From assembly GCA_008704415.1 (NCBI GenBank), contig VXIS01000398.1, positions 1 to 38,372 on the forward strand: DNA of 38,372 bases. Reading direction: 5' to 3'. This stretch comes from Sphaerosporella brunnea (Eukaryota; Ascomycota; Pezizomycetes; Pezizales; Pyronemataceae). A model generated the notes under the pieces. It was not told where the DNA came from and searched no databases. It saw only the letters and a list, made by a program, of their open reading frames with translations. Of the stretch, positions 24,368-34,239 are shown piece after piece. The translations under genes were made by a program, and so were the position numbers. Within the stretch, counting starts at the first letter, position 1, and every line of letters begins with the position of its first letter.

Positions 24368-26277
24368 TTACTCCTCGGCCTTGTCCTTCCTCTCCTTGAT
24401 GACCAAGTCCCTGCCCTCGACACGCTTGTAGATGTCCTTGACGTCATCTGTAACAAAGTCAGCCGTCTGGTAAATTTCATCGTCTGGGTCAGAGGGAAAA
24501 ACATACCTGTGCAAGTCTCGAAGTGGGTTGTGGCATCATAGCTGCGGGAGATGAAGACGTTGTCCCGGGTGCCGTCCTCGACCGGCTCGTACAGGTCAAC
24601 AACCTGGATGAACTTCTCCTCCTTCTCGCCGAGGTGGCCGCTACCGAGACCAAGACGCTCGAAACCGGGCTCCAGCTCGACGTGAGGGTTGCCAGACTCG
24701 GGGTTCTCGATCATGGTGGATACACTGGCCAAGAAGAATCCCTTAGGGCAGACGTTGAACACCGAGCCGAGCACCGAGATATAGATATCGTTCCGGCGGC
24801 CCATCTGACTGGCGGGGATGATGATCTGGGCAGACTCGGCGCCATCGGTGCCCTCGACAGGGTGCTGCAACACACAGATAGCACGGACGAGCTGACCGAC
24901 CTTGCGGATCCGCTTCTCATCGCCGAGGAAGTAGGTGGGATCGGCAATGACCTTCTTGGTCTTGACGACGGTGTCGACCTTGGTGATCGGGTGAGGGAAG
25001 CGGACACCGGAGACCTTTCCATCGGTGTCGTAGAGGATCTCCTGGAGGGGTGTGTTCAGAGCGTAGGTACCTCCGTACACAGCCGACAGGAATGAGAAAC
25101 GCTCGGGCAGCTCGCCAAGACCGTATAAAGGGAAGATATAAGGGGAGTTTCCGAAGCGGGCCATGGACTTGACGTAGAGGATGATACGCTCGATGGGCTC
25201 ACGAGCGGGCTTGTCGAGGTAAGAGTCCTCGGCGTGCAGAGCCATGGCGTGGCCAATGAACTCCGAGGTCCAGGAGTCAAGGCCGAAGATCTCGTAGGCC
25301 TCGCGCATGGTGTTCTGGTCCAGGCTCAAACCTAAGGTTGTCAGTACTGGTGAAAGCATGATTGGGACAGATTGACAGTACCCTTCTTGTGGGTGGAAGG
25401 ATCATCCTCCTTGTAGCTAGCAATGAACTGCAGGAAGTTCTGCATGTAGTACTTCTGCATGGTAGAAACGAGGGGAGACTTGACGGCCTCAACCCGGGTG
25501 GAGGGGACCCTGGAAGGCACACCCTTCTTCACGACGAAACTGCCGTGCACAGAGAGCAGGTCGATGTACTGAGTGACACCAGTCTGGTGGAGGATTCGGG
25601 TCAACTCTCCATCGGCCATCAGAAACTTGGGAGTCAGCGAGATGTGCCACTGGTTCCAGTCCCGAGCTCCCTTTCCGAACACCTCGGGGGGGTTCGGTCC
25701 GACTTGCTCGGGTCTGGGGGCCTTGGGAGCCGGCTTGTAGCTGTCGTCACCGGCCTCCTTAGCAGCTGCTCGGCGCTTCTCCTCGGCCTCACGTTCCTCA
25801 TTCTCGAGTCTCTCAATCTCCTTCTTGCGCTCCTCCTCCTTTCGGCGCTGCTCGTCGGTCCATCTGAACTTCTTCCACATCTGTTCCAGGGGGTCAGCGA
25901 CCGTTGAGGTTCGGCATTACGGACGGATACTGACGTCGAACATGTTCAAGCTTGCACTCTCACTATCATTGCGTATCAGCTTCAGCTCTAGTCTAGGGTA
26001 TAACCGCCGATGAAAAGGAGAAGAATCTCACCCGCCATAGTATGAGTTGGCATCGATGTTGAGCACCTTCTTGCCCTCCGAACCGAAGACACTGCATTCC
26101 CATCGTCAGATAACCGCAATCAAGCTTGTGAGGATTCCCAAGTTACCCAGAAAGGATACATTCGGTCAGGCCTGAGATACCCAAGTTAGCTCAAGCTTCA
26201 CTCGGCCGCGAGAGGGGAAGCTTCTCACCAGTTCCAACGACGACGACGTCGTATTCCTCATTGAGATCCTCGGCCAT
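24368..26277 (-). CDS. GDI1: Rab GDP-dissociation inhibitor with charged insertion, seven exons
   Basis: Extracts prenylated, GDP-bound Rab proteins from membranes and keeps them soluble. Exons on the minus strand: 26277-26229, 26171-26147, 26091-26032, 25960-25933, 25880-25382, 25331-24507, 24447-24368, giving 521 aa. Visible blocks: the nucleotide-fold start EEYDVVVVGTGLTECILSG, then VLNIDANSYYGGESASLN, ISLTPKFLMADGELTRIL, YIFPLYGLGELPERFSFLSA, SAVYGGTYAL, VCPKGFFLASVSTM and SYDATTHFETCTDDVKDIY. Fungal GDIs are usually 440-470 aa. The extra length lies between WKKFRW and ARDWNQ: about 60 residues, first a Glu/Lys/Arg-rich helix, then a Pro-rich linker. A cryptic donor (ACGTGAGG) sits inside the insert, so part of it might be spliced out. 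The protein is GDI and not the longer Rab escort protein. Confidence 0.93.
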
Positions 26278-27058
26278 TGTGATGTGTGGTGTGGTGTGGA
26301 TGCGGGGAGCTGATGGATTCTGGGGATCGTCAATAGATTCGTGATTTGGCAGGAAGGGTTTGCGAGGATGGGAAGGGGGGTGAGAACGCAGTAAAGAAGA
26401 GGAGAGGAACAGGACAACGCTCAGGTGTGGGGTTGCTTTAAATGACGCCTTGCCGTTTTCGGTGCTTAGCGGGCATAACGGCAACCCACGGGCCACCGTC
26501 TAACCAGCAAGCGACAAAGTAGCAATCACCGCGATCGAGGGGGCGAGGACGGCCGTCGGGACAACTTGTGTCTTTCGGGAAGTCTTCGCCTGAGCTCCTC
26601 AGCGCTCTAACCACCTCATCCACCTCACCTTCATCTGCCGGTGAATTGCTGCTGCTGTTGGCCCGCCCCCCGGAGAGGAGAGGAGGTCAAAGCTGGCCTC
26701 ATCAAACTGTCGTCCTCGACGCCGCTCACTCGGCCTGCCCGCTTCTGGGTCGTGTGCTGCTCAGGAGAGAGCTCCCCGGCCAAACAAATCGTCTGGAGCC
26801 GTTGAGACATCACAGGTCTGGGGCAACCAGACGGTATTGTGATACCCGCCTGATACGCGCATGATACATCATCAAATTCATATTAAACACAATTAAAACA
26901 ATGAGCTATCTACCCCTGACGACCGCTCGCTTCAATGCCCTTCTAATGCGCTCAGGAAACAAAACAAACAAGTGAAACGCCTGGACATGAAAAAACAAAA
27001 CATGGAGAAACATCTTGTGAAGAACGAACCCATATCATCAAATTCACCCTTAATCAGC
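26278..27058. other. Intergenic: GDI1 promoter and 3' side of the But2-like gene
   Basis: No gene recognised. The GDI1 5' leader is rich in CACACC-type pyrimidine/adenine sequence on the coding strand. The frames at 26440-26870 lack protein character. Confidence 0.7.
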
Positions 27059-28251
27059 TCACAAAACCTCGATCTGGAATCCGCTCGTCTTCTTGAGAGA
27101 ACTGTCCCACTTGATAGAAACCTCGCCGCCAATAGGAACGAGATCATAGCTAATGCCGGTCTTTGGTTTCGGGCACGGGAAGGAATAGATGGGCTTATCA
27201 CCTCCGACCTTGTAAGTGGCCAACTCCCGCTTTCGGTAACCAGTCTTGCTGTTCCAAGTTGCCAACCAAGACTTAAAAATGACCTCTCCCCCGTAAGGAA
27301 TGAACTCGAACAGTGCGAAGCTCTTCGACCCAGTGGCGGCCGTTGGGTTGAAAAGCTTCAGAGCGCAGGTGCGACCAGTGTAGTCCGTGTCCGGCATCAC
27401 AAATCCGACGAGCGTGCTAACACTCTCTTTGCTGCTTGACCAAGACACTTCACCAAACTGGGCGGAGCCCTGGCCAGCGTCAGGTCTGGCTTCAAAGAGC
27501 TGGACCTGATCTTTGATCGGTATTGTTGCAACAGGCTTGCTGCCCGTCGGAGGCTTGACGGGAGTGTTGGGAGGAATCACTACCTCCAGCCACATGCCCT
27601 CGCCATGTGGTGAGTACCATTGGATGTTGACCTCGCCTCTGGACGCCGCGAGCTCGTAGTTGAGGTACTTTCCGCCGCTGGGGCAGGTGAAGGAGTAAAT
27701 GATATCCGTGCCGGCCCCGTGTGTATAAGTGGCGGCCTGCTGATCACGGTGGCCGGTCCTCTGGTTCCAGGTCGCTTTGCTGGCATCGAATGTCACTCCG
27801 TTGGAGGGGACGAAATTAAAGATCTAGCAATTCGAGTCAACTCAAGCCCGTCAATACCACTCGAGTATAGCTTACGCTGAACGTCTTTGAGCCAGTAGCA
27901 AAGTTCGGATCATTAAATCTCAGGTTGCAAGTACGGCCTCCATCTTCAGGTTCCAGTTTGAACGAAACAAGAGTGTTAACACTAGTAGCACGACCATCTC
28001 CGGCCTGTGTCTGTATCAGCACCAGCAACCCCCGTGGGGAGAGAGTTACGAACGCTAGAAGTCTCGCCCCATCCATCCTGCGCAAAGTTCAGGTTTGGTG
28101 AATGCTCATACATCCTGACCAGGGCCGAGGGGGTGATGCGGATATTCCGGTTTTGTCTCTTTTCGATGACAGAGTCGATCGAAGAAGTGGGAAGAGCAGC
28201 ACTGAAGGCCGCGGCCGCCAGGAGAAGAACGGAATTTATGCTGAACTGCAT
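27059..28251 (-). CDS. Secreted protein with two tandem But2-like domains, three exons
   Basis: Exons on the minus strand: 28251-28054, 28004-27876, 27823-27059, giving 363 aa. A signal peptide (QFSINSVLLLAAAAFSAALP) is followed by IEKRQ, a likely Kex2 (KR) site. Two homologous modules of about 150 residues follow. Matching blocks are VNTLVSFKL with VSTLVGFVM, GGRTCNLRF with TGRTCALKL, ATGSKTFSIFNFVP with ATGSKSFALFEFIP, ATWNQRTGHRDQQAATY with ATWNSKTGYRKRELATY, and IIYSFTCP with PIYSFPCP. The order S/T-F-x-CP, a Tyr-Glu/Asp-Leu block and a final hydrophobic strand recalls the But2 C-terminal domain (PF09792) of fungal surface proteins. That label is from memory of the pattern. A Pro-rich linker (PPNTPVKPPTGSKP) joins the modules. 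The first intron uses a GTTCGT donor. Function unknown. Confidence 0.8.
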
Positions 28252-28977
28252 ACCGAGTGACAGTATGTGCTGGAGAAGGGATTGTCTGAATGACGAGTTG
28301 CTGGATGGTGATGGGTCCCTACAACGCCGCGGTGCCCTCATTATTTATCTTTCTCCGCTTGTCATGGTAGAATCTTTTCCTGTAGATTTCTAGCCACAGC
28401 AAAACAATTACTGCGCCCCATCATCACTTTCCTCAGCTCGAATTCACGGTGCTTACCTGGGCAAAAATAAGTTGCCCACCATCATATGTGTGGCTCATGC
28501 TCAGCCCTACATCAAAATAACTCAATAACATGTTTCTGTTATACCTACTATTCAGCTGGAAGCAAGCTGACTACGCGGCCATTCTTTTGCTCGGCCATGC
28601 AGCCATATCTAGGTCTGATCCCAAGACATTCTATTCTGTACGTACCTGGGCCTAGACGTTTTCCTACGCTACAAGAGTTGCCATATCTCTGTGATTACAT
28701 TGACGAGATGCAGGCAGCCGTAGATTCCAGCATCCCCGAGCATAATGGCAGAGTACATGGCCCGCGAATATCTCTTTCCAGCCTTGAAAGCCCAAACCAT
28801 CAACACCGATTACGGTTGCAGTCGCTACCAGCCGCAAAATCCCAGCCTCCCCCCCCCTCCGCATGCCAGATGTAGTCGTCCTAGTCAGCACCCTATGGGA
28901 ACCGACGGATGCGAGCACATCTCTCATGTCACGCGCCAAGAAGCTTTAAATCGACCTCCTGACTCTTCGACGCTGTA
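28252..28977. other. Intergenic: no convincing gene
   Basis: A 105-codon frame starts at ATG 28745 but runs into the MITE-like element and has no recognisable features. A C run lies near 28850-28858. No gene recognised. Confidence 0.6.
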
Positions 28978-29273
28978 TGGTTGGGTACACCTCAACCCGG
29001 AGGGGTTTGGGTACCCTGACTTTGGGCGAATTTACCGCGCCCACAAAAAAGTTATTTTTTAAAAAAAAACGCTGTAATTCGGCTAATTATCGCTCTCTCT
29101 ACCGATCAACAGTCTTCTTTTGTCGAAGCTCCTCCTGGTTGTGGAGATAAATTACCGGCTTCTGGGGGACAATGTCGCTAAGTGGTCAAAACGCTCATCA
29201 CTCGACCGATGCAGGGGTATTTTGTATGTGTTACTAAGCAAAAACGAATGTCGTCTCTAGGTGTCCCCAACCA
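28978..29273 (+). mobile_element. MITE-like element, third and most diverged copy
   Basis: Starts TGGTTGGGTACACCT and ends AGGTGTCCCCAACCA, so the ends are inverted repeats with one mismatch in the first 14 bases. The interior matches 6410-6645 at several blocks (GGAGGGGTTTGGGT, CGCGCCCACAAAAA, CTCCTGGTTGTGGAGAT, ACTCGACCGATGCAGGGG). It also has about 55 extra bases after the A-rich stretch and extra bases near the right end. Several differences are G-to-A or C-to-T relative to the other copy. The left flank is unrelated to that of the first copy, which supports a discrete left boundary. No coding capacity. Confidence 0.55.
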
Positions 29274-29888
29274 TGTGGCGGGACGGCATAGGTTCGAATA
29301 AGCGATCGTGACGGAGACTTGCAGTGTTGGTACATGATTACGTAGGGCTGAATTTGATTTTCCATGTTGACATGGCCTTTCACTGCATAGACCAGGAGCA
29401 AGGTGTTTACATAGGTGCCTAGCTCATGCGGTGACTACCTACTCTAGCATACCAGACAGACTGAAAGTCGATTTCGATACCGCAACGTCAGGCTGAATTC
29501 AAAGCTCTCTGGTTTAGCTCACACACAACTCTGGCATTGGATTGACCACCTACCTGCCTGTATCTGACTGGGACTTAGGGAGCTTTCATATTGAACTAGG
29601 TAGGTCTACCAATCGTACGAGACTGTGAGGATAAAAGCTAAGGATTCCAGCTGCCTCCAACTATGTACGCTAGATACCTCAAGGTTTTGCGCTCTAGCCC
29701 GATTCCATTGTCTTCAAGTATCAAGGTCGACGGCGTTTTTCTATGGTCGGCTTGTTTAGCCATAGCTCATATATACCAGTCAAGTTATTTCGCCAGTAGA
29801 TTCTTTTTTTTTTCCGTCAACGTTTATACATAGTCTATCAGAGCTCAGCAAGGCCCCTCATATTTCCCAGAAACAATAATCAGTGATA
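29274..29888. other. Intergenic: nothing recognised
   Basis: No open frame of note. The sequence is fairly AT-rich with repeated CTAGGTAGG-like and TACCTA-like motifs and a T run near 29805-29814. Confidence 0.7.
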
Positions 29889-30122
29889 TCACCACTCTTC
29901 TATCCTCTTACTCCTAAGTACATATGTAACCTTCCCCCCCAAACCTCCCAGCCTCCCAACGCCGCCCACAATTCCATCCTTAAGTCCCACCGCCATCCCT
30001 AGCCCCATAGTAAGTAATGACACACCGATTACACCTAACAGTATCACACCGCCGGCAGACAGCCAACGCCAGGTCCTGCGGGCCCTCGCCGCATTCGCAG
30101 CAGTGCCACATGGTGAGGACAT
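29889..30122 (-). CDS. Possible small membrane protein, 77 aa
   Basis: A single-exon ATG-initiated frame. It has a short Arg-rich N-terminus (NAARARRTWRW), one strong hydrophobic segment at about residues 21-46 (GGVILLGVIGVSLLTMGLGM), a Gly-rich stretch and a charged end (SKRIEEW). This layout suits a small single-pass membrane protein, and the upstream region is free for a promoter. No family was recognised. At this length an ORF by chance cannot be excluded. Confidence 0.35.
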   Translation of the reverse strand: MSSPCGTAANAARARRTWRWLSAGGVILLGVIGVSLLTMGLGMAVGLKDGIVGGVGRLGGLGGKVTYVLRSKRIEEW

Positions 30123-30945
30123 TTAGGCAGGGCATTTTCGCGACAGCGGTGGCTAGCGATGTATGGGGGGGCTTGTGAGAAGAGTTGGGGGAAAGTATGA
30201 GGCGCTGTGAGGAGTGTGTGGAGGTTTGTGGGATAGCGATTAGGGCGGGATTTATATATTACTGGGGACTCGAGTTGACGTCGGCGTTGAAGTGGGTCAA
30301 TTGGAGAGGGTGGGGTCGAGTTGATGGCCGTTGGTGGATATGTGATGAAAGGACGATATTTGACACCTCGTGTTGTTGCGAAGTGCTAACTACTAAGTAG
30401 TAGAAAGCGGCGGCGCCAAATGTAACAACAGCACGCACTACTCCAAGATCCAAGTTCCATTTACTAGGTAGTCTGGATCGCGCTATATGTAAGCCGAGCA
30501 CCAACGTCTAGAGCAATAGAAGCTCCTCCTCCCATCGAGTTCTTTTAAGATGAGTGACCCGCAAGTCAAGATTGCACCTTTTGGCAGCGTTGCTGTTCAA
30601 CCTGACGCCTGGATGGTGAGTACATACTAAGTACTTAGTATGTACGTGCTTGTGATAACGTTGTCATTCTGTCGTGGCCAGGTTGGGCGAACCTTTTCTG
30701 TCGGCGTTGTCATGTTGAAACAGTGAAGTCGGGCAAAGCTTGAAGTGAATCACCAGGGAGCACGCCACCGAGGCGCTCGTCGTCCTTTCTTCTAGCTGAT
30801 CAGCGAACGTCATCCAGTGTCGAATTTGATTGGCCTACCAGCCAGAACGGCGTTCGACCAGATAAATAGAGTTAACCGCTGCAGACAATACTAAGACTTT
30901 ACGCCATCACCTTGCCTGATAAGTAATCGCCTCTTCATGCACTAC
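30123..30945. other. Intergenic, with one tiny candidate spliced ORF
   Basis: No sizeable gene. At 30550 an ATG opens 22 codons (MSDPQVKIAPFGSVAVQPDAW...). It is followed at once by a good donor (GTGAGT, 30616) and, 66 bp on, an acceptor (GGCCAG), giving a possible 36-residue product. This could be a first exon, a short peptide or chance. I did not find a further exon. Confidence 0.5.
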
Positions 30946-32208
30946 CTAACTACCCCCCACTTGCCGCCTCTCCCCATTCACATCGTCCTTCACAACCCCC
31001 ACATGCAAAACATACCCATTACCCTCCTTCAGCTCCTGTGACAACAATTCATCCGGCACTCTCCACACCACAAACCTCTCCATCAACTTGTCCAAAAAGA
31101 ACTCCAACACATCCGGCGACCTCAACTCCTGAGCAATCAAAACCATTGTCTTCTCCTGTGTCTCCCTATCACCTTCCTCGCGGCCAAGAAGACAAGCACT
31201 CACAAGCGTGTCCACCAGCGGCTGCACCAACGCTTCATTATAAACACAATCGCTCGCAATCACCAAATCCAGCGGGCCACGCAACGCCTTGAGCACCGGC
31301 TGGGTCGCAACATCGTCCGTCTCCCAGTTCAGGGGGATAGTTTCCACGATCCCCTGCGGGCGCAGCAATTTCTTCCCCTTCTTCTGCGGCGGGGGGAGGT
31401 TTTCGGCGAGATTCTGTGCCGCTAGTCGGGTGATGGCCGGGATATCGCTCTGCACATACGCACCCACCATGGTGCCGAGGGTGCTCGCCAGCACGGCGGA
31501 AACTCCACAGCCGAGCTCTAGTACCCGGGAGCTGGCGGTGAGTGGGAGCGGGCATTTGGGGGCGGTTAGGTACCGCGCCAGGTGCGGTGTTATCGACCAG
31601 AGCATTGCCCCCGTTGTGCCGGATTTGTGCGTGCTATTTAGCAGCGACGGAGATTGTGTCAATGTTAGCGTGAAGGAGTTAATGCTGAGTGTTATGCTTG
31701 TCGCCTGCGGCGTGTGAAGGCCGAGGGGACGTGAGGGCGGCGCATAAGAGGCGAGGAGCGTTGCTTCTGTGGGAGATGATTAGCAGAGATCGATGTGAAG
31801 CTGAACGAACTGTGGCCATGATTTTAGAAGAAAAGAGCCATTGTTGATTTGCGGGGGGGGGGATATATGGTCAAAAAACCACAACCGGTTGGAGGCAATT
31901 GAAAAAGTCCCCCGAGTGAGATACCATGTAAACCGCTTTCCAAAAATGCAGAATTTAAAATAAATCCCGTAGATCACGGTCTTTCCCAGCGAGAGCCGAG
32001 TAGAGTAATATCATACCGTGGCGCGCAATACCAGTCACTATCATCATGCTCCTGAGCCAGCATGCGAAAAAAACAAAGAGGGCTCACAGCCAAGACTTGT
32101 GGTTTGCGACGCAAGAGATATGGTGAAAGAAAGCTAAAGATACCAACCTTCATATGCATCTTCAATCTGGTTGCCGAGAAGACTGAGGAATGCCGATGTG
32201 GAAGACAT
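30946..32208 (-). CDS. RKM5: Rkm5/METTL21-type protein lysine methyltransferase, two exons
   Basis: S-adenosylmethionine-dependent methyltransferase of the seven-beta-strand family 16. Yeast Rkm5 methylates ribosomal protein Rpl1. Exons on the minus strand: 32208-32148 and 31766-30946, giving 293 aa. The N-terminus FLSLLGNQIEDAYEE matches the usual fungal start of this family, and the central TQSPSLLN...KSGTTGAMLW leads into the SAM fold. Motif I is VLELGCGVSAVLAS, the acidic ribose-binding residue is in YVQSDIPAI, and the catalytic-side motif is LVIASDCVYNEALVQPLVDTL. The intron is about 380 bp, far longer than the others here. Its donor is GTTGGT, its branch site GCTAATC and its acceptor CCCACAG. 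It could hide a small exon, but the joined protein reads well without one. Confidence 0.87.
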
Positions 32209-32805
32209 GATCTGAGGGTGATGAATGATAAGGGCTGGCGTTGACGCGCAAAGTTTAGTCGCGGAGCTAGTGGAATACCTATACGAGTGAGAGCAGGTGA
32301 AGAAACCAAATCAATAATCTCGGCACCTCAAATCAGCATGAAAAAGGCTGAATGGGTTTCGTTCGCCTCCCCCCTTGAATGTCAGCGTGTGTCCACATTT
32401 AACATCCAGAGAGAAAGTGTCCAGAGAGAGAGCACCACTAATCAAATTTGGGCCAGGTTCAAGGGAAAGGGACATTTGTAGAGGAAAGGTCACATGTACG
32501 GATGAATGGGTGGTTTTCCCTGAAGAAGAGCTCGTTTTCAGAATTCGAAGCCAGTGAGATCGCCTTGCTTGTTTGTATGGTTCTTTGCGAGGATGGTGAT
32601 AGGCTGAGAAAACATGCAAACTAACAGTTTGAGTGAAAATTATTTGCCATATCTGAGTGCCTTTTGTTTATTCTTACTCTATTGAGTCTACTTAGTTCAT
32701 TCATGAGCTATATAACTCTCTGTCAGCAGGTATCTACGCCAACATCTAAGTCCCGTCACAGCGTATCTAAAACCCAAAACGCCATATCACCATCCAATGC
32801 AAGCA
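32209..32805. other. Intergenic: RKM5 promoter and TatD 3' side
   Basis: About 600 bp without a convincing frame. A paired GAGAGAAAGTGTCCAGAGAGAG repeat-like stretch lies near 32410-32432. Nothing else recognised. Confidence 0.7.
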
Positions 32806-33857
32806 TTACACCTCCAGCTCCTCTCCGAGCCCAAACAGAGCCACTGTATTCCTCCACGCAGCCTCGGTAACCTCTTGCACAGACACACCCTTAACCCTAG
32901 CGATCACCAGCGCTACGTGCGAAATAGCCGCCGGTTCATTCCTCCCCTTCACCATTCTCCCCTCCACAAACTTCTCCTTCTTAACTGCCGGGCTTCCGGG
33001 CACCGGGGATGCATTCTTGAGGAATTTCGCACTGGCATGAGAAGGTCGAATCTCGCACCACGGACCATCCGTCTCCAGCATAAGCCTGTCCAACGGAAGC
33101 TCCTTCACAACCTCCAGATTCTCCTCCGTTTTCAGCGAGCACCCATTGATGCCCACATACAGTCCAGCATTGACCAGCCTCCACATCTCCTCCTTCGTGC
33201 CCGTAAAGCTGTGAACCAGCCCTCCCTTCAACCTCGGCAGCCTGGGAAAAAGCTCCTTCTCAAAATCCTCAGCCGCCGCTCTCGAGTGCAAAAACAGCGG
33301 CAGCCCAATCTCTTCCGCCACATCTAGTTGCGCCGCAAACCACTTCCTTTGCACATCCGCCGGCGCAAAATGTAACCTGTCGTAATCGAGCCCGATTTCT
33401 CCGAACGCTGCGACGGCAGGTGAGCTCTGGGCCAGAGCTTTCAGATCTGCGAGATATGCTGCACTCCCGGCGAGTGCATGCTTTGGATCCTCGAATTTGG
33501 TTGACGAACAGGGATGCACGCCCACGGTTGTGAAGATGTAGTCTGGGTGGAGCTGTGCAAGCTTCAACGCCTCGCGGGACTCCTCAAGGTCGCTACCGGT
33601 CACCATGAGCTTTTTGCAACCGGTGGCTTTGGCGCGGGAGATGACGGCGTCGAGGTCGCTGGCATGAGCCTGAGGGAATAGTTAATTAGCGTGGGGTTGG
33701 GGACGGTGGTGAGGGAAGATACCTGTTTGCCGTGGTAAACGCCGCTGAAAATTGGATCCGTAAGATTGATCCCCACGTCGATGTAGCGAGGGATGTAGTC
33801 GTCCATTTCTGCGAGTGAGGTGGCGGAGGTGGAGGTTGTGGCCGGAGTGGAAGTCAT
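32806..33857 (-). CDS. TatD family metal-dependent hydrolase (TATDN1-like), two exons
   Basis: Likely 3'-5' exonuclease/DNase; yeast Tat-D and human TATDN1 relatives act in DNA degradation and apoptosis-like processes. Exons on the minus strand: 33857-33723 and 33669-32806, giving 332 aa. The TIM-barrel metal motifs are present: IDVGINLTDPIFSGVYHGK with the eukaryotic NLTD replacing the bacterial HxH, TVGVHPCSS, FGEIGLDYDR with the bridging glutamate, LFLHSRAAAEDF, LVHSFTGTKEEM and LMLETDGPWCEIRPSH with the last aspartate. The N-terminal 20 residues are Ser/Thr-rich; translation may instead begin at the second Met (LAEMDDYIPRYID). The single intron has GTATCT...CTCAG ends with a GCTAATTAAC branch region. 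Confidence 0.93.
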
Positions 33858-34239
33858 AATTTTTCCGGTACGTGTAGCTACCCCGCGGCGCGTCTTTGGT
33901 AGTTGGTCAAGTGGTGCTAATGGAGTTCTGCTATGAAGGGGCTTTAAAAGGCTATAAAAGACGCGTCTTTGGAGGCGGCAAGAAGTGAATCGCAGACGAG
34001 AGAGATGTCAACATCGAGGTGAAGATGTCCTGATGTGAGTCACGTCGACTGAAAATCTTACGTGATCGTCATTCAATCTCACTCGAAGAGCCATTTGGTA
34101 GCAGAAAAAGATCACGACTCGAGCACATTTCAGCTTACGCACACATACATTAAATATCCGCTTATCCTCTCCCAAAAACAGTACATTATTTAAAGATAAC
34201 AGTCTCAAAAAATATATTATTCAGATAGCCTCACACCAA
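33858..34239. other. Intergenic: upstream of the TatD gene
   Basis: A GGCTATAAAAG stretch near 33950-33960 resembles a TATA box on the plus strand, but no plus-strand gene follows it. The remainder is AT-rich and empty. Confidence 0.6.

Noticed and set aside
24523..25095. 190-codon plus-strand frame inside GDI1
   Set aside because: It is antisense to conserved GDI exons and has no independent support.
26568..26864. 98-codon plus-strand frame upstream of GDI1
   Set aside because: Composition looks random, there is no splice or promoter support, and it lies in a compact shared intergenic region.
29275..29310. tRNA-like GGTTCGAATAA motif
   Set aside because: Only the T-loop-like motif is present. 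No acceptor, D or anticodon stem could be formed around it.
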